From Mucilaginibacter ginkgonis (GTDB taxonomy: Bacteria; Bacteroidota; Bacteroidia; Sphingobacteriales; Sphingobacteriaceae): a stretch of 64,000 bases of DNA. Positions 18,673 through 27,637 of the stretch are shown here, one piece after another. Numbering within the stretch: the stretch's first letter is position 1; each line of letters starts with the position of its first letter. The translations under genes and the position numbers were made by a program. The stretch spans positions 248,001-312,000 of the forward strand of contig NZ_CP066775.1 in the NCBI RefSeq assembly GCF_009754905.2. Direction: 5' to 3'. The notes beneath the pieces were generated by a model, which was given only the letters and a program-made list of their open reading frames with translations, searched no databases and was not told the DNA's origin.

Positions 18673-19554
18673 TTAGCCCGCATGCTGCAAGGCTTGTTTA
18701 AAATTTAACCGCTGCATGGGGACGATATTCAGAATAGCGTCGTCTCGGGAAATGAGGTCATACTTCAAATTCTCGACCAGTGTTTTGGCATGCGAATAAC
18801 TGATGGGGGTCAAATAATTAAGCCAATATGAAGAAAGTGCCGAAGAAACTTCGGGCACGGTAACAATGGTGGTTTTTATGCGGCGGCAAATGTCGCCGTA
18901 AATGCTAAGCATTTGTTTAAAGGTCATTACGTCTGGACCGCTGATATGAAATTCAGCGTCATAAACATCCTTATTTAAAAGGCACCCGATAAGGTATTTG
19001 ATCACATCGCTAACGGCAATAGGCTGTTCCTGCGCCTTTGACCATTTGTTGGCGATAATGATTGGCATTTTTTTAGTAAGGCCGTCCATTAACTCATTTG
19101 CCACACTGCCCGGGCCAATGATCATGGTAGTTTTGAGGATAGTAATGGCAGCATCGGCCTTGCATAAAATATTTTCCACATGCTGGCGCGATAGACCTTC
19201 GGCAGTCAGGTGATCGTCAATGTCACTTAACGAAATGATCTGCTTGCAATTGGTATTGTCAATCGCTTCCAGGAAATTTTGTGCTACAAGGGCTTCCAGT
19301 CCCGCAAAGCCAGATGTTTGGATCATGGCGTTTACCAGGTAGTAAGCCGCGTCAATATCGGTAGGGATGGGTGCGATGCTGCGGTTTCGGAGCAGGTCGC
19401 CGATTACGATAGTAACACGGTCGGCATTTGGGTTTTGCTTACGAAAAAGTGCCTCATCGCGCACCAAGCACACCACATTGTGGCCCGCATCAAGCAAGGC
19501 AACAATTAGTTTTGTACCGATGTATCCATTAGCCCCAGTTACCAGCACCTTCAT
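18673..19554 (-). CDS. NAD(P)-binding, NmrA/atypical SDR-like protein
   Basis: The 293-aa protein has a Rossmann start VLVTGANGYIGTKL and the later DAAYYLVNAM segment seen in NAD(P)H-binding SDRs of the NmrA-like type. No catalytic YxxxK is evident, which fits sensor-type or atypical members. It is the first of three leftward genes (SDR, epimerase-like, photolyase), spaced 12 bp from the next. Similar SDR and photolyase neighbours occur in light-stress clusters of other bacteria. The substrate is unknown. Confidence 0.82.
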   Translation of the reverse strand: MKVLVTGANGYIGTKLIVALLDAGHNVVCLVRDEALFRKQNPNADRVTIVIGDLLRNRSIAPIPTDIDAAYYLVNAMIQTSGFAGLEALVAQNFLEAIDNTNCKQIISLSDIDDHLTAEGLSRQHVENILCKADAAITILKTTMIIGPGSVANELMDGLTKKMPIIIANKWSKAQEQPIAVSDVIKYLIGCLLNKDVYDAEFHISGPDVMTFKQMLSIYGDICRRIKTTIVTVPEVSSALSSYWLNYLTPISYSHAKTLVENLKYDLISRDDAILNIVPMQRLNFKQALQHAG

Positions 19555-19607
19555 ATCTGTAGCACCAACAATAAAAAAGGCAATGGGGTTTTAAAAAAAG
19601 AAATTGT

Positions 19608-19664
19608 AACCCCCAAACCCTAGAGGGGGAACCGAAAACAAAGCTCCTTCAGGGGGTTGGGGGT
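19608..19664. repeat. C/G-run inverted repeat overlapping the end of the Dabb gene
   Basis: Arms around ACCCCCAAACCC (from 19609) and GGGGGTTGGGGGT (to about 19664) pair across a short A-rich middle. The right arm contains the last codons and the stop codon of the Dabb gene. Related repeats occur at 21293-21400. They are dispersed elements typical of this bacterial family. Confidence 0.6.
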
Positions 19665-19966
19665 ATGCTATCGCTAACCACCACCTTAGCGCATAGCGGT
19701 TTGGCAACGCCCTCTGCAAAGGCCACGTGGGTTGGGTCCACCTGATAAGCCTCTTCATCCTGCGCGCTGGCGAACAACAGCAGCAACGACACATCATAAC
19801 TTCTGTCAACTACGTCGCGGTGCGTATCTGCAGGCTCCCCAATGTGCATGTGTTTGATAAACGAAATTGGCTTCAACGTTTCGAGGCCGGCTATGAATTT
19901 GGCCTTGTCGGCTTTGTCCTTCAACCAAAAGTGTACATGGTGCACAAAAGAATCTTCGAATTGCAT
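19649..19966 (-). CDS. Dabb-family (stress-responsive alpha/beta barrel) protein
   Basis: This 105-aa protein matches Dabb dimeric ferredoxin-like barrels: it begins VHHVHFWLKD, continues with an HIGEPADTHRDVVDRSYDVSLLLLF core (quoted in part: DRSYDVSLLLLF) and ends with YQVDPTHVAF. Family members act as small stress proteins or as cyclases and decarboxylases; the role here is unknown. It is 9 bp downstream of the ABC1 kinase gene and is probably cotranscribed. Its last residues (PPTP) are encoded by a dispersed repeat. Confidence 0.85.
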   Translation of the reverse strand: MQFEDSFVHHVHFWLKDKADKAKFIAGLETLKPISFIKHMHIGEPADTHRDVVDRSYDVSLLLLFASAQDEEAYQVDPTHVAFAEGVAKPLCAKVVVSDSIPPTP

Positions 19967-19975
19967 ATTTAGGAA

Positions 19976-21292
19976 TTAAACGGCCAGCAAATGCGGTTTG
20001 TAAGTATCTGTTTTAACGCAGGCTTTAAGGTCGTGCAAAATATTATATAAACCAAAATTTGTACGGTTAACATAGATGAAGTGCTTTACACCGCGCGCCT
20101 GCTTAAATTCGGGCATGCGGGCAACTTTCTCACCAAAGCTAAACAGGTCGTCAAAAAATGCGGTCTGGCTAAAGTCGAAGGTTTCACTCAAATAGGGTTT
20201 AGCAAAGAGGCCTATCATTTGCTTGTACATGCCATAAAAGAATTCTACCTGCTGGGGGGTATCGCCCGGCAAGATCATCTCTAACTCGCGGAATGCTTTG
20301 ATGGTCTCTTCTTTATTTTCCAATAGGTTTGTTGAGGTAAGCGCGAAGAACGGGTAGTAAAAATCTTCGGGCATTTCTTTGATACAGCCAAAATCTATGA
20401 TGCCTAAGTTACCTTCGGGCGTGATCAGGAAATTACCCGGGTGCGGGTCGGCATGTACCGCACGCAGCTCGTGCTCTTGAAAATTATAAAAATCCCAAAG
20501 CGCCTGGCCTATCTTATCCCTTAGCTCCTGCGATGGGTTGGTAGCTAAAAACTCTTTAAGGTGCATGCCATCCAGCCAGCTCATGGTGATGATACGTTTG
20601 CTCGACAGTTGCGGAAAGTATTCAGGAAAAACGATGGTATCCAGATTAGCGCAGGCGTTAGAAAATTCAATAGAGCGGCGAACTTCCAGTTCGTAATCGG
20701 TTTCTTCTAAAAGGCGTTCCTCAACCTCGCGCATATAGATGTCGAGTTCCTTCTCACTCATGCCCAGCAAACGGAACGCGAATGGCTTAACCAGTTTAAG
20801 GTCTGATGATATGGAATCGCCCACACCCGGATACTGAATCTTCACAGCCAGCTTTTTTCCGTTCAACTCGGCCTGGTGAACCTGACCTATGGATGCTGCA
20901 TTGGTAGACTTAAGATTGAATTTGTCGTAGATCTTATCCGGTGTTTTGCCAAAGTATTTCTTAAACGTTTGAACGATGAGCGGCCCCGAAAGCGGCGGCG
21001 CATTATACTGCGACTGCGAAAATTTATCGACATAGGCAGTGGGCAGCAGATTTTTATCCATGCTCAGCATCTGCGCAACCTTCAATGCGCTGCCCTTCAG
21101 CTCGCTTAAGGAGTTGTAAATATCAGCTGCGTTATCTTCGTTCAATTGTGTTTTATCCAGATCCGGGTTAAAAAGCTTTTTGGAGTAATGCTTAATATAG
21201 TTGCCGCCAACCTGGAAACCTGTTTTAATAAACTTGGCACTGCGCTCTACCTTTGAGGTAGGTATACTATTCTGTTCTTTATTTTCGCTCAT
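19976..21292 (-). CDS. ABC1/UbiB-family atypical kinase
   Basis: ABC1 proteins are atypical protein-kinase-fold ATPases tied to quinone and lipid handling. Visible motifs are KVAQMLS (the KxGQ box, here with Ala for Gly), NAASIGQVHQAEL (the Ala-rich loop), the Lys strand KLAVKIQYPG, HADPHPGNFLI (catalytic loop) and IIDFGCIKEM (metal loop). The length is 438 aa from the ATG at 21292; the alternative at 21304 adds four residues within a repeat. It lies between a TetR regulator and a Dabb gene. A role in isoprenoid or quinone stress is inferred only. Confidence 0.88.
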   Translation of the reverse strand: MSENKEQNSIPTSKVERSAKFIKTGFQVGGNYIKHYSKKLFNPDLDKTQLNEDNAADIYNSLSELKGSALKVAQMLSMDKNLLPTAYVDKFSQSQYNAPPLSGPLIVQTFKKYFGKTPDKIYDKFNLKSTNAASIGQVHQAELNGKKLAVKIQYPGVGDSISSDLKLVKPFAFRLLGMSEKELDIYMREVEERLLEETDYELEVRRSIEFSNACANLDTIVFPEYFPQLSSKRIITMSWLDGMHLKEFLATNPSQELRDKIGQALWDFYNFQEHELRAVHADPHPGNFLITPEGNLGIIDFGCIKEMPEDFYYPFFALTSTNLLENKEETIKAFRELEMILPGDTPQQVEFFYGMYKQMIGLFAKPYLSETFDFSQTAFFDDLFSFGEKVARMPEFKQARGVKHFIYVNRTNFGLYNILHDLKACVKTDTYKPHLLAV

Positions 21293-21400
21293 TAACCCCT
21301 CCAACCTCTCCTAAAGGGAGGCTTTTATAAATATTTCGATGATGGAATTTGGGTGATAGGTTCAGCCCTGTTAATTCTCCCCTTCAGGGGCGGGGGCGAT
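21293..21400. repeat. Intergenic C/G-rich repeat pair
   Basis: The spacer between the TetR and ABC1 genes holds two short hairpin-forming blocks: CCTCTCCTAAAGGGAGG near 21304-21320 and CTCCCCTTCAGGGGCGGGG near 21377-21395. These match the dispersed CCCCTNAAGGGG style of intergenic repeats in this family. Confidence 0.6.
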
Positions 21401-21402
21401 GT

Positions 21403-22062
21403 TTAGACAGGGAATCCCATCTTCTCTTTAAACCCGGCGTTCTTTGCCAGAAACTTGCCGTAATCCAAAAGGTTATCGATGGGCGAACGCTGGAAAAGAT
21501 CGAAGGTTACATTAACGCCTTTTTCTATAGCCTCGTCAGTTTTTTCAAACCCGGCAGAAGTATCATTCACCCAAAAGTTAAGCACAAAGCCAAATTGCAT
21601 CCACAGACCGTCTTTGTATCGTTTTGATAGGAATTTACGGTCCGCCAGCTCGCCCGATTCCAAACCCTGTTTGATAATGCTGTCCGCAAAATTCTCGACA
21701 ACCTCTTTGAGTTTGTTCAGCGCTTGCGGATGAGTAAGCATGGTTTTATGTTTCTTCAGGCTATAAACAGCGAAACTACGGTTGCGCTTAAGCAGCTCAA
21801 AAAAGCTATAGAAAAATGACAACGCTTTCTCACGCGACGAGTACTGCGGCCAGATATCCTGATTGTTGATCTCTGTAATGGTGGTGTTGGCAATGTCTGC
21901 CCAAACGCCTTGTTCTACCGCCTCGAATGAACCGTAAAATTTGTAGAATTCGTCCTCGGCCATTTTATTTTTCCTGGCGAACACGTAAACCGACTTGGGT
22001 TCTTCGCCGTGAGTTAAAACGTAGTCTATATAAGCTTTTTGTATACTTTCTGCTGTAGCCAT
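21403..22062 (-). CDS. TetR-family transcriptional regulator
   Basis: The 219-aa protein has an N-terminal helix-turn-helix region (about residues 10-50: GEEPKSVYVFARKNKMAEDEFYKFYGS, quoted here as KMAEDEFYKFYGS) and an all-helical C-terminal part. The family fold is clear, although the HTH is more divergent than usual. It is upstream of and probably cotranscribed with the ABC1 kinase gene, which it may control. The inducer is unknown. Confidence 0.8.
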   Translation of the reverse strand: MATAESIQKAYIDYVLTHGEEPKSVYVFARKNKMAEDEFYKFYGSFEAVEQGVWADIANTTITEINNQDIWPQYSSREKALSFFYSFFELLKRNRSFAVYSLKKHKTMLTHPQALNKLKEVVENFADSIIKQGLESGELADRKFLSKRYKDGLWMQFGFVLNFWVNDTSAGFEKTDEAIEKGVNVTFDLFQRSPIDNLLDYGKFLAKNAGFKEKMGFPV

Positions 22063-22141
22063 AACGCGATTTTATTGTATTAAAGTTACCGTTTAATATC
22101 TTAGCAAATGTCATGCTTAAATTATAATTGCCTGTGAACTA

Positions 22142-22300
22142 ATGCCCGCACCAAAACGAATTTTAAAAGAAAACCTGCCGCAAAAGATCTGCGCTACATG
22201 TGGCCGGTCATTTGCCTGGCGAAAAAAATGGGAGAAGGTTTGGGATGACGTAAAATACTGCTCCGATAAATGCAGATCGAACAGAACTAACGAGTCTTAA
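22142..22300 (+). CDS. DUF2256 zinc-ribbon protein
   Basis: This 52-aa protein shows the full DUF2256 pattern: [16 protein letters not shown], then [13 protein letters not shown]. The four cysteines form a predicted zinc ribbon. DUF2256 genes are repeatedly found beside photolyase or cryptochrome genes, and here the next gene on the same strand is a DASH cryptochrome 132 bp away. The function is unknown; a link to light or DNA repair is suggested by location only. Confidence 0.9.
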   Translation: MPAPKRILKENLPQKICATCGRSFAWRKKWEKVWDDVKYCSDKCRSNRTNES

Positions 22301-22432
22301 CATCTTGCTTCTTGTATCTTTATTCCTGTCTTGTTATCTTTATTTAGATTGTTTAAATGGTGTCAAAAATTTTGTCGCCGTGTGTTAGTGACACAAATAA
22401 TCGCAAATTTACCTGTTGACTGATTTCTGTTA

Positions 22433-23707
22433 ATGAGCGATAGAACTATATTAGTTTGGTTTAGAAATGATCTGCGCGTAAGCGATAATGAAATCTTGTT
22501 AGAAGCTACCCGCAAGGCCGATAAAGTACTGCCGCTCTATATATTTGATCCTTACTATTTCACCACGGATGCGGATGGTTTACAGAAAACAGGCAGCATC
22601 AGGTCAAAGTTTCTGATAGAGTCTGTCGGCAACCTTCGTGAAAATTTACAGGCGCTTGGCGGTAACCTTATGGTGCGCATTGGCGACCCTGCCGAGATCA
22701 TTCCGCAAGTTGCGCAGCAATACCAGGTTAATGAGGTTTATCATCACCGGGAAGTATCGTTCGAGGAAACTGCCATTTCAGAAAAGGTGGAATCGGCTTT
22801 ATGGAAGATTAAGCTTAACCTTAAGCATTTTATCGGCCACACGTTATACCACAAAGAAGACCTGCCATTCCCTATCAAAGATATACCCGACAGCTTTACC
22901 ATTTTCAAGAAAAAGGTGGAGCGCGATAGCGTAGTTAGGCCTGTTGTACCCACGCCCGACAGCATCAGCATCCCGGACAATTTTGAAGCAGGCATAATCC
23001 CATCCCTGGCGGATCTTGGATTGCAAGAGCCGGTAACCGATCCGCGTGTGCGATTTAGTTTTACAGGTGGCGAAACGGCGGGAAAGCTTCAATTGCAAAA
23101 CGCGTTAGAGAGTAGTACAGCGGTTGTTGCAAAAGCCGGTAAAACAGGAAAGTTCAATACAGGGCTTTCTCCCTGGATAACGGTTGGGTGCCTTTCGCCC
23201 CGGGAAGTGTACCATTCCTTCATGTCCAAGTTTCAGCATCAGAACAATCCGGTGGTGCTTGACCTATTGTGGCGCGACTACTTCAGGTTCATGTTTAAAA
23301 AGCATGGCAGCGCGAACTTTTTTAAAGTAGAAGGTTTTAGTGGCGAGGTGCCGGAATTGTCGCAGGAACAGGAAGAATCATTCAACAGGTGGAAAACTGC
23401 ATCAACGGATAACGAAACCGTCAATGTATCTATAACAGAGCTAAATACTACGGGCTATATCCCAAATAATCTCAGGCAGATCAGTGCCCAATACTTAACT
23501 GAAGGACTTAAGGTAGATTGGACAAGGGGCGCACGCTGGTTCGAAGCTAAGTTGATAGACTATTCGCCGGCCAGTAACTGGGGCAACTGGGCTTTTGTAT
23601 CTGGTGTAGGCAACGACGTAAAGTTTACTGCAAATTTCAAAATGCCATCAATATCCAATGATGAGCATACTGCAAAGTGGCAGGCAGCCGTTATTAACGC
23701 GGAATAA
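22433..23707 (+). CDS. DASH-family cryptochrome
   Basis: Cry-DASH proteins bind FAD and an antenna and repair pyrimidine dimers, mainly in single-stranded DNA. The 424-aa protein starts ILVWFRNDLRVSDNE. DASH-type features include RDYFRFMFKKHG, NTTGYIPNNLRQISAQYL and the FAD-domain stretch DYSPASNWGNWAFVSGVGND. It differs clearly from the class I photolyase at 16460. It follows the DUF2256 gene on the same strand. Confidence 0.92.
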   Translation: MSDRTILVWFRNDLRVSDNEILLEATRKADKVLPLYIFDPYYFTTDADGLQKTGSIRSKFLIESVGNLRENLQALGGNLMVRIGDPAEIIPQVAQQYQVNEVYHHREVSFEETAISEKVESALWKIKLNLKHFIGHTLYHKEDLPFPIKDIPDSFTIFKKKVERDSVVRPVVPTPDSISIPDNFEAGIIPSLADLGLQEPVTDPRVRFSFTGGETAGKLQLQNALESSTAVVAKAGKTGKFNTGLSPWITVGCLSPREVYHSFMSKFQHQNNPVVLDLLWRDYFRFMFKKHGSANFFKVEGFSGEVPELSQEQEESFNRWKTASTDNETVNVSITELNTTGYIPNNLRQISAQYLTEGLKVDWTRGARWFEAKLIDYSPASNWGNWAFVSGVGNDVKFTANFKMPSISNDEHTAKWQAAVINAE

Positions 23708-23792
23708 GGCCATCTTCCAAGCCTTTCAAATTAAATAGTTTATAATATCTTTGGTTGCGCAGCCTTGGTGCCCTTAGCTGCATACAACCAGC

Positions 23793-24680
23793 ATGGCCAA
23801 ACCACAACAAATTTTTTCTTTACTGCGCGTTCATCAGTGGGTTAAGAACATTTTTATTTTCCTGCCCATATTCTTCGGTCTTAAGATCATGCAGTTGAAT
23901 TTGCTGCTGAATGATGTGTATGCTTTTATAGGCTTTTCTTTTTTTGCCAGCGCGGTCTATATTTTTAATGACCTGATAGATGTAGAGGCAGACCGGCTGC
24001 ATCCCAAAAAACAATTCCGCCCGATAGCGGCAGGCCTGGTTACGACAAGGCAAGCATTGATCATTATACTTGTACTTGTAGGGGCCGGGTCACTACTCCT
24101 GTTCCTCACGCTAAATCAGCCTTTAATTTGGGTATTGGTAATAATTTATCTTGTGCAAAACCTGCTTTATACTGTAAAGCTTAAACATATCGCCATTGTG
24201 GATATTGTGATTATCGCACTGGGTTTTCTGATCAGGATAGTGCTGGGTGGCATTGTAACCAACACGCCGCTTTCACATTGGATCGTACTGATTACCTTCC
24301 TGCTTGCCTTATTCCTGGCGCTGGCCAAACGCCGCGACGACGTTTTGCTTTTTGAAAAGACAGGCAACAAAATGCGCAGCAACATCGACGGTTATAATCT
24401 TGACTTTTTGAATGTGTCGATGTCAATTATGTCGGCCGTGGTTATCGTCGCCTACATTATGTACACCACCTCTCCCGATGTGGTACGAATGGTGGGAGAG
24501 AAAGTTTACGTTACGTCTTTTTTTGTAGTGATCGGTGTGATGCGTTACCTGCAGGTTACGTTTGTTAAACATGAAAGCGGCAACCCATCTATCATACTTT
24601 TACGCGACCGCTTTTTGCAATTGACAATCGCAGGCTGGCTGGCCACCTTTTTCATTTTACTTTACACTAATACCTTATAA
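23793..24680 (+). CDS. UbiA-family decaprenyl-phosphate phosphoribosyltransferase-like protein
   Basis: This 295-aa polytopic membrane protein has about nine hydrophobic segments. It carries the two Asp-rich UbiA motifs: NDLIDVEADRLHPKKQFRP, and the second loop around LAKRRDD. The LHPKKxxRP form is typical of the phosphoribosyltransferase subgroup, which moves phosphoribose from PRPP onto a polyprenyl phosphate. The stop overlaps the next start (TAATG), so the membrane protein that follows is translationally coupled. Confidence 0.87.
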   Translation: MAKPQQIFSLLRVHQWVKNIFIFLPIFFGLKIMQLNLLLNDVYAFIGFSFFASAVYIFNDLIDVEADRLHPKKQFRPIAAGLVTTRQALIIILVLVGAGSLLLFLTLNQPLIWVLVIIYLVQNLLYTVKLKHIAIVDIVIIALGFLIRIVLGGIVTNTPLSHWIVLITFLLALFLALAKRRDDVLLFEKTGNKMRSNIDGYNLDFLNVSMSIMSAVVIVAYIMYTTSPDVVRMVGEKVYVTSFFVVIGVMRYLQVTFVKHESGNPSIILLRDRFLQLTIAGWLATFFILLYTNTL

Positions 24681-26404
24681 TGATCGCTAACGCTCAACGC
24701 CGGTCGGATTTTGCCTTTCTGCTGGCTTTCTTTTTTATCAACCTGGTAGGGGTAATGCTTGCATTATCGGCGCTGTCGTTTGCTGTTGGTATCTCCATTT
24801 CGCCGGTGCATTTTCCGTTGTCGATAATTATAGCATTGGTGACGAACTATTTTCTTTCTGCGAGATACTACTTTGTGAAAGACAACGCGGTCTTTCTACG
24901 CTCGGTTCTGCTTATTGTTGGCTTATCAATCGTTTCATTTTTAATAGCAGGGTACTTTTTCGACTCATCGATAGACGGGCAGACCTATCATCAAAATACT
25001 ATCATCCAATTGAAAAATGGTTGGAACCCCTTCCACCAGGAGCTACCTGCCGATATGCAATTTAGTATCTGGCTTAACCATTATGGCAAGGGCGCGGAGA
25101 TTCCGCAGGCAGTTGTTTATGCTTTTTTTAATAAGATAGAAACCGGTAAGGCCACCAACTTCTTTTTATTTCTTGGCGCTTTCTTTTTAACGGTCTCCCT
25201 CCTGTTTAAGTTCAACAGGTTTACCACGTTTAAAGTATATCTGTTGGCCGCCATACTTACTTTCAATCCGGTGATATTGGTGCAATTGCTTAGCTACTGC
25301 ATCGATTCGCATTTGGCATTGATGCTGCAGTGCCTGTTTTTGTTAGGTTGCTTTTTGCTGATAGATAAAGACAAGTTTAAGCTATGGCTGCTGCCCGCGG
25401 TGATCATCATCGCCTTGAACATTAAGTTCACGGCCATCATATTTGTTGGTGTTTTAGTGATCGGCATACTGGTCACTTTGCTTTACCGCAAAGACGTGGC
25501 ACAGTTTAAGAAGGTTTTTATCACGGCTGCCCTTGCCACATTTGCCGCTATCGCAGTGGTGGGATATAACCCATATGTAACCAACACGGTCGACCATAAA
25601 AATCCTTTCTACCCGCTTGCCGGTAAAGGAAAGATCGACATCATGACCCGCAATTCACCGATGGGCTTCCCAAAGAATAACAGGTTCCACAATCTGTTTA
25701 CGTCGCTGTTTTCGCGCACGGCCAACATGCTGCTGCCGCAAACAGATCAGCCGCAATTAAAAGTGCCTTTTACATTTAAAATGCAAGAAATGCGCTTCTC
25801 GTACGAAGAAGACATCCGCATTGGTGGCTTTGGCGTATTGTTCAGTGGTATTATTATCCTGAGTTTGATCTTAGCGATCTTCACGATCAGGCAATTGTCT
25901 AAACCAACCCGTGCGTTGCTTGCGTTTATGATAGGTACTATACTGGTTTCCGTATTCATTTTTGAATATTCATGGTGGGCCAGGTATGCACCTCAAATAT
26001 GGTTTTTGCCAATCATTATACTTGCCTTTTCTGAGATATGCACCGGCACGCCGGTGAAATGGGTGCGTAATATTACCTATGTTCTTATTGTATTAAACCT
26101 CTGCCTGCTTGGCGCGGTGTCATTATTTAAAAATCTTGTCGCGACCCAAAAGACGAAGTATCAATTGGCCGAGTTGAAGACTTTGAAGGATACAGTAACG
26201 GTAGACTTCGACATCTATACAGACTCGCGGTTAAAGTTTACGGAGAATAACATCCCTTTTAAAGAAGCAAAGCTGGACAGTGCATCGGTTAATTTCCCGA
26301 TGAAATATATCCATGCGATGGTTCATTTGAAAACGCAGCCGCAACCTTTGCCGCAACCATATTTGTTTAAATTGGATGAGGTGTTAAAAAGCAAATCGCA
26401 CTAA
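24680..26404 (+). CDS. Polytopic membrane protein, possible GT-C glycosyltransferase
   Basis: This 574-aa protein has about 11-13 hydrophobic segments and a soluble C-terminal tail of about 90 residues. An early extracytoplasmic loop (DSSIDGQTYHQNT) has acidic residues after the first segments, as in GT-C enzymes that use polyprenyl-linked sugars. The assignment is inference from topology and from the flanking UbiA-type and HAD genes. It overlaps the UbiA gene by 1 base and is 4 bp before the HAD gene. Confidence 0.7.
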   Translation: MIANAQRRSDFAFLLAFFFINLVGVMLALSALSFAVGISISPVHFPLSIIIALVTNYFLSARYYFVKDNAVFLRSVLLIVGLSIVSFLIAGYFFDSSIDGQTYHQNTIIQLKNGWNPFHQELPADMQFSIWLNHYGKGAEIPQAVVYAFFNKIETGKATNFFLFLGAFFLTVSLLFKFNRFTTFKVYLLAAILTFNPVILVQLLSYCIDSHLALMLQCLFLLGCFLLIDKDKFKLWLLPAVIIIALNIKFTAIIFVGVLVIGILVTLLYRKDVAQFKKVFITAALATFAAIAVVGYNPYVTNTVDHKNPFYPLAGKGKIDIMTRNSPMGFPKNNRFHNLFTSLFSRTANMLLPQTDQPQLKVPFTFKMQEMRFSYEEDIRIGGFGVLFSGIIILSLILAIFTIRQLSKPTRALLAFMIGTILVSVFIFEYSWWARYAPQIWFLPIIILAFSEICTGTPVKWVRNITYVLIVLNLCLLGAVSLFKNLVATQKTKYQLAELKTLKDTVTVDFDIYTDSRLKFTENNIPFKEAKLDSASVNFPMKYIHAMVHLKTQPQPLPQPYLFKLDEVLKSKSH

Positions 26405-26408
26405 GCCA

Positions 26409-27005
26409 ATGGTAATAGCAGCATTTGATTTTGACGGAACACTTACAACAAGGGACACACTTTTTCACTTCATCATTTTCGCATTCGGCAGGCGAAAATT
26501 ATTCAGGGCTCTGGCGGTGCTGTCGCCTGTACTTATTCTGCACAAAATTAAGCTGGTGTCTAATCATAAAGCTAAAGAGCGGCTGTTCGGCCACCTGTTT
26601 GCGGGGATGTCTGTAAATGAATATCGAGACCTATGCAGAAATTACGCCGCGGAAGTTGATAAAATATTAGATAAGGCAGTGATGGATAAATTGCTTATAC
26701 ATCAGCAACAAGGCGATACAACCGTTGTGATCAGTGCTTCTATTGAAGACTGGATCAAACCCTGGGCAAATAACAGTGGGATTGATGAAGTGCTGGCCAC
26801 ACAAGTCGAAGTCGCCAATGGCACCATAACCGGGAAATTTAAATCTCAAAATTGCTACGGGCAGGAGAAAGTAAACCGTCTGCTTAATGCCTATCCTAAC
26901 CGGAAAGACTATCAGCTTTATGCTTACGGAGATAGTGTCGGCGACCGCGAGTTATTGGCTTTAGCCGACTTTAGTTTTTACCGTTATAAAGCGCCAAGGC
27001 AATAA
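26409..27005 (+). CDS. HAD-IB family phosphatase
   Basis: This 198-aa HAD hydrolase has motif I FDFDGTLTTRDT, motif II VVISAS, and motif IV YGDSVGDRELL. Subclass IB members are usually small-molecule phosphatases. Directly after the UbiA-type gene, it probably removes the 5-phosphate from polyprenyl-phosphoribose, the step after phosphoribosyl transfer. That role is inferred from the neighbourhood. Confidence 0.87.
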   Translation: MVIAAFDFDGTLTTRDTLFHFIIFAFGRRKLFRALAVLSPVLILHKIKLVSNHKAKERLFGHLFAGMSVNEYRDLCRNYAAEVDKILDKAVMDKLLIHQQQGDTTVVISASIEDWIKPWANNSGIDEVLATQVEVANGTITGKFKSQNCYGQEKVNRLLNAYPNRKDYQLYAYGDSVGDRELLALADFSFYRYKAPRQ

Positions 27006-27074
27006 CGTTCATCATTCGCAGTTTATGTTTAATAGCGGGTACAAAAACTATCTGTATTTTTGCAGAACGCAACC

Positions 27075-27572
27075 ATGAAGTTCAAATTGTCCTTACTTCT
27101 TTTTCCGGCACTCATATTAATTGTGTTTATTACAAATTCGTGCAAGAAAACCGATCAGTCTTACACGCCGACATTGTTAACCGCCTCGCCCTGGACTTTG
27201 GCATCTGTTGAAGTGCATAATTACGTTGGTGCCACAGAAAATAAGGTTGATACGCTGAATACCAAATGCCTGCTAAAGCAGATTTTTACTTTCAGCAGCG
27301 ACAATACCTGCAATTACCAGAATTTCATTTGCCGGGCAGGCAGCAATAGTGGCAACTGGCAATTCAGCGACGATAAGTTAACCTTGATGGCCAATTTTAC
27401 AGCTAAGGACACCGTTTTAGGCGGTCGTGATACTACAGACATGCCGTTTAAAAACGCCAGGATAGCAAATTTAGGCAGCTACTCATTGATATTAGAGACC
27501 GGCGACATCAACACTTACTATACATCTTCAACAGTGCGCCACATAAAGCGTTGGGCTTTCATACACCAGTAA
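27075..27572 (+). CDS. Lipocalin-like lipoprotein
   Basis: A lipoprotein of about 165 aa with the signal KFKLSLLLFPALILIVFITNSC quoted in part (FITNSC lipobox). The middle has a lipocalin-like layout: TASPWTLASVEV, FTFSSDNTCNYQNF, GNWQFSDDKLTLM. Such DUF-type lipoproteins are very common in Bacteroidota. The start is placed at ATG 27075. A TATTTTTG -7-like box at 27055-27062 covers the alternative TTG at 27060, which argues against that start. Confidence 0.8.
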   Translation: MKFKLSLLLFPALILIVFITNSCKKTDQSYTPTLLTASPWTLASVEVHNYVGATENKVDTLNTKCLLKQIFTFSSDNTCNYQNFICRAGSNSGNWQFSDDKLTLMANFTAKDTVLGGRDTTDMPFKNARIANLGSYSLILETGDINTYYTSSTVRHIKRWAFIHQ

Positions 27573-27637
27573 AATTCAATTTTACGTCGGAATTATCGGT
27601 AAAATTTTATATTTGAGGTGGTTACAAACCGCATGAT

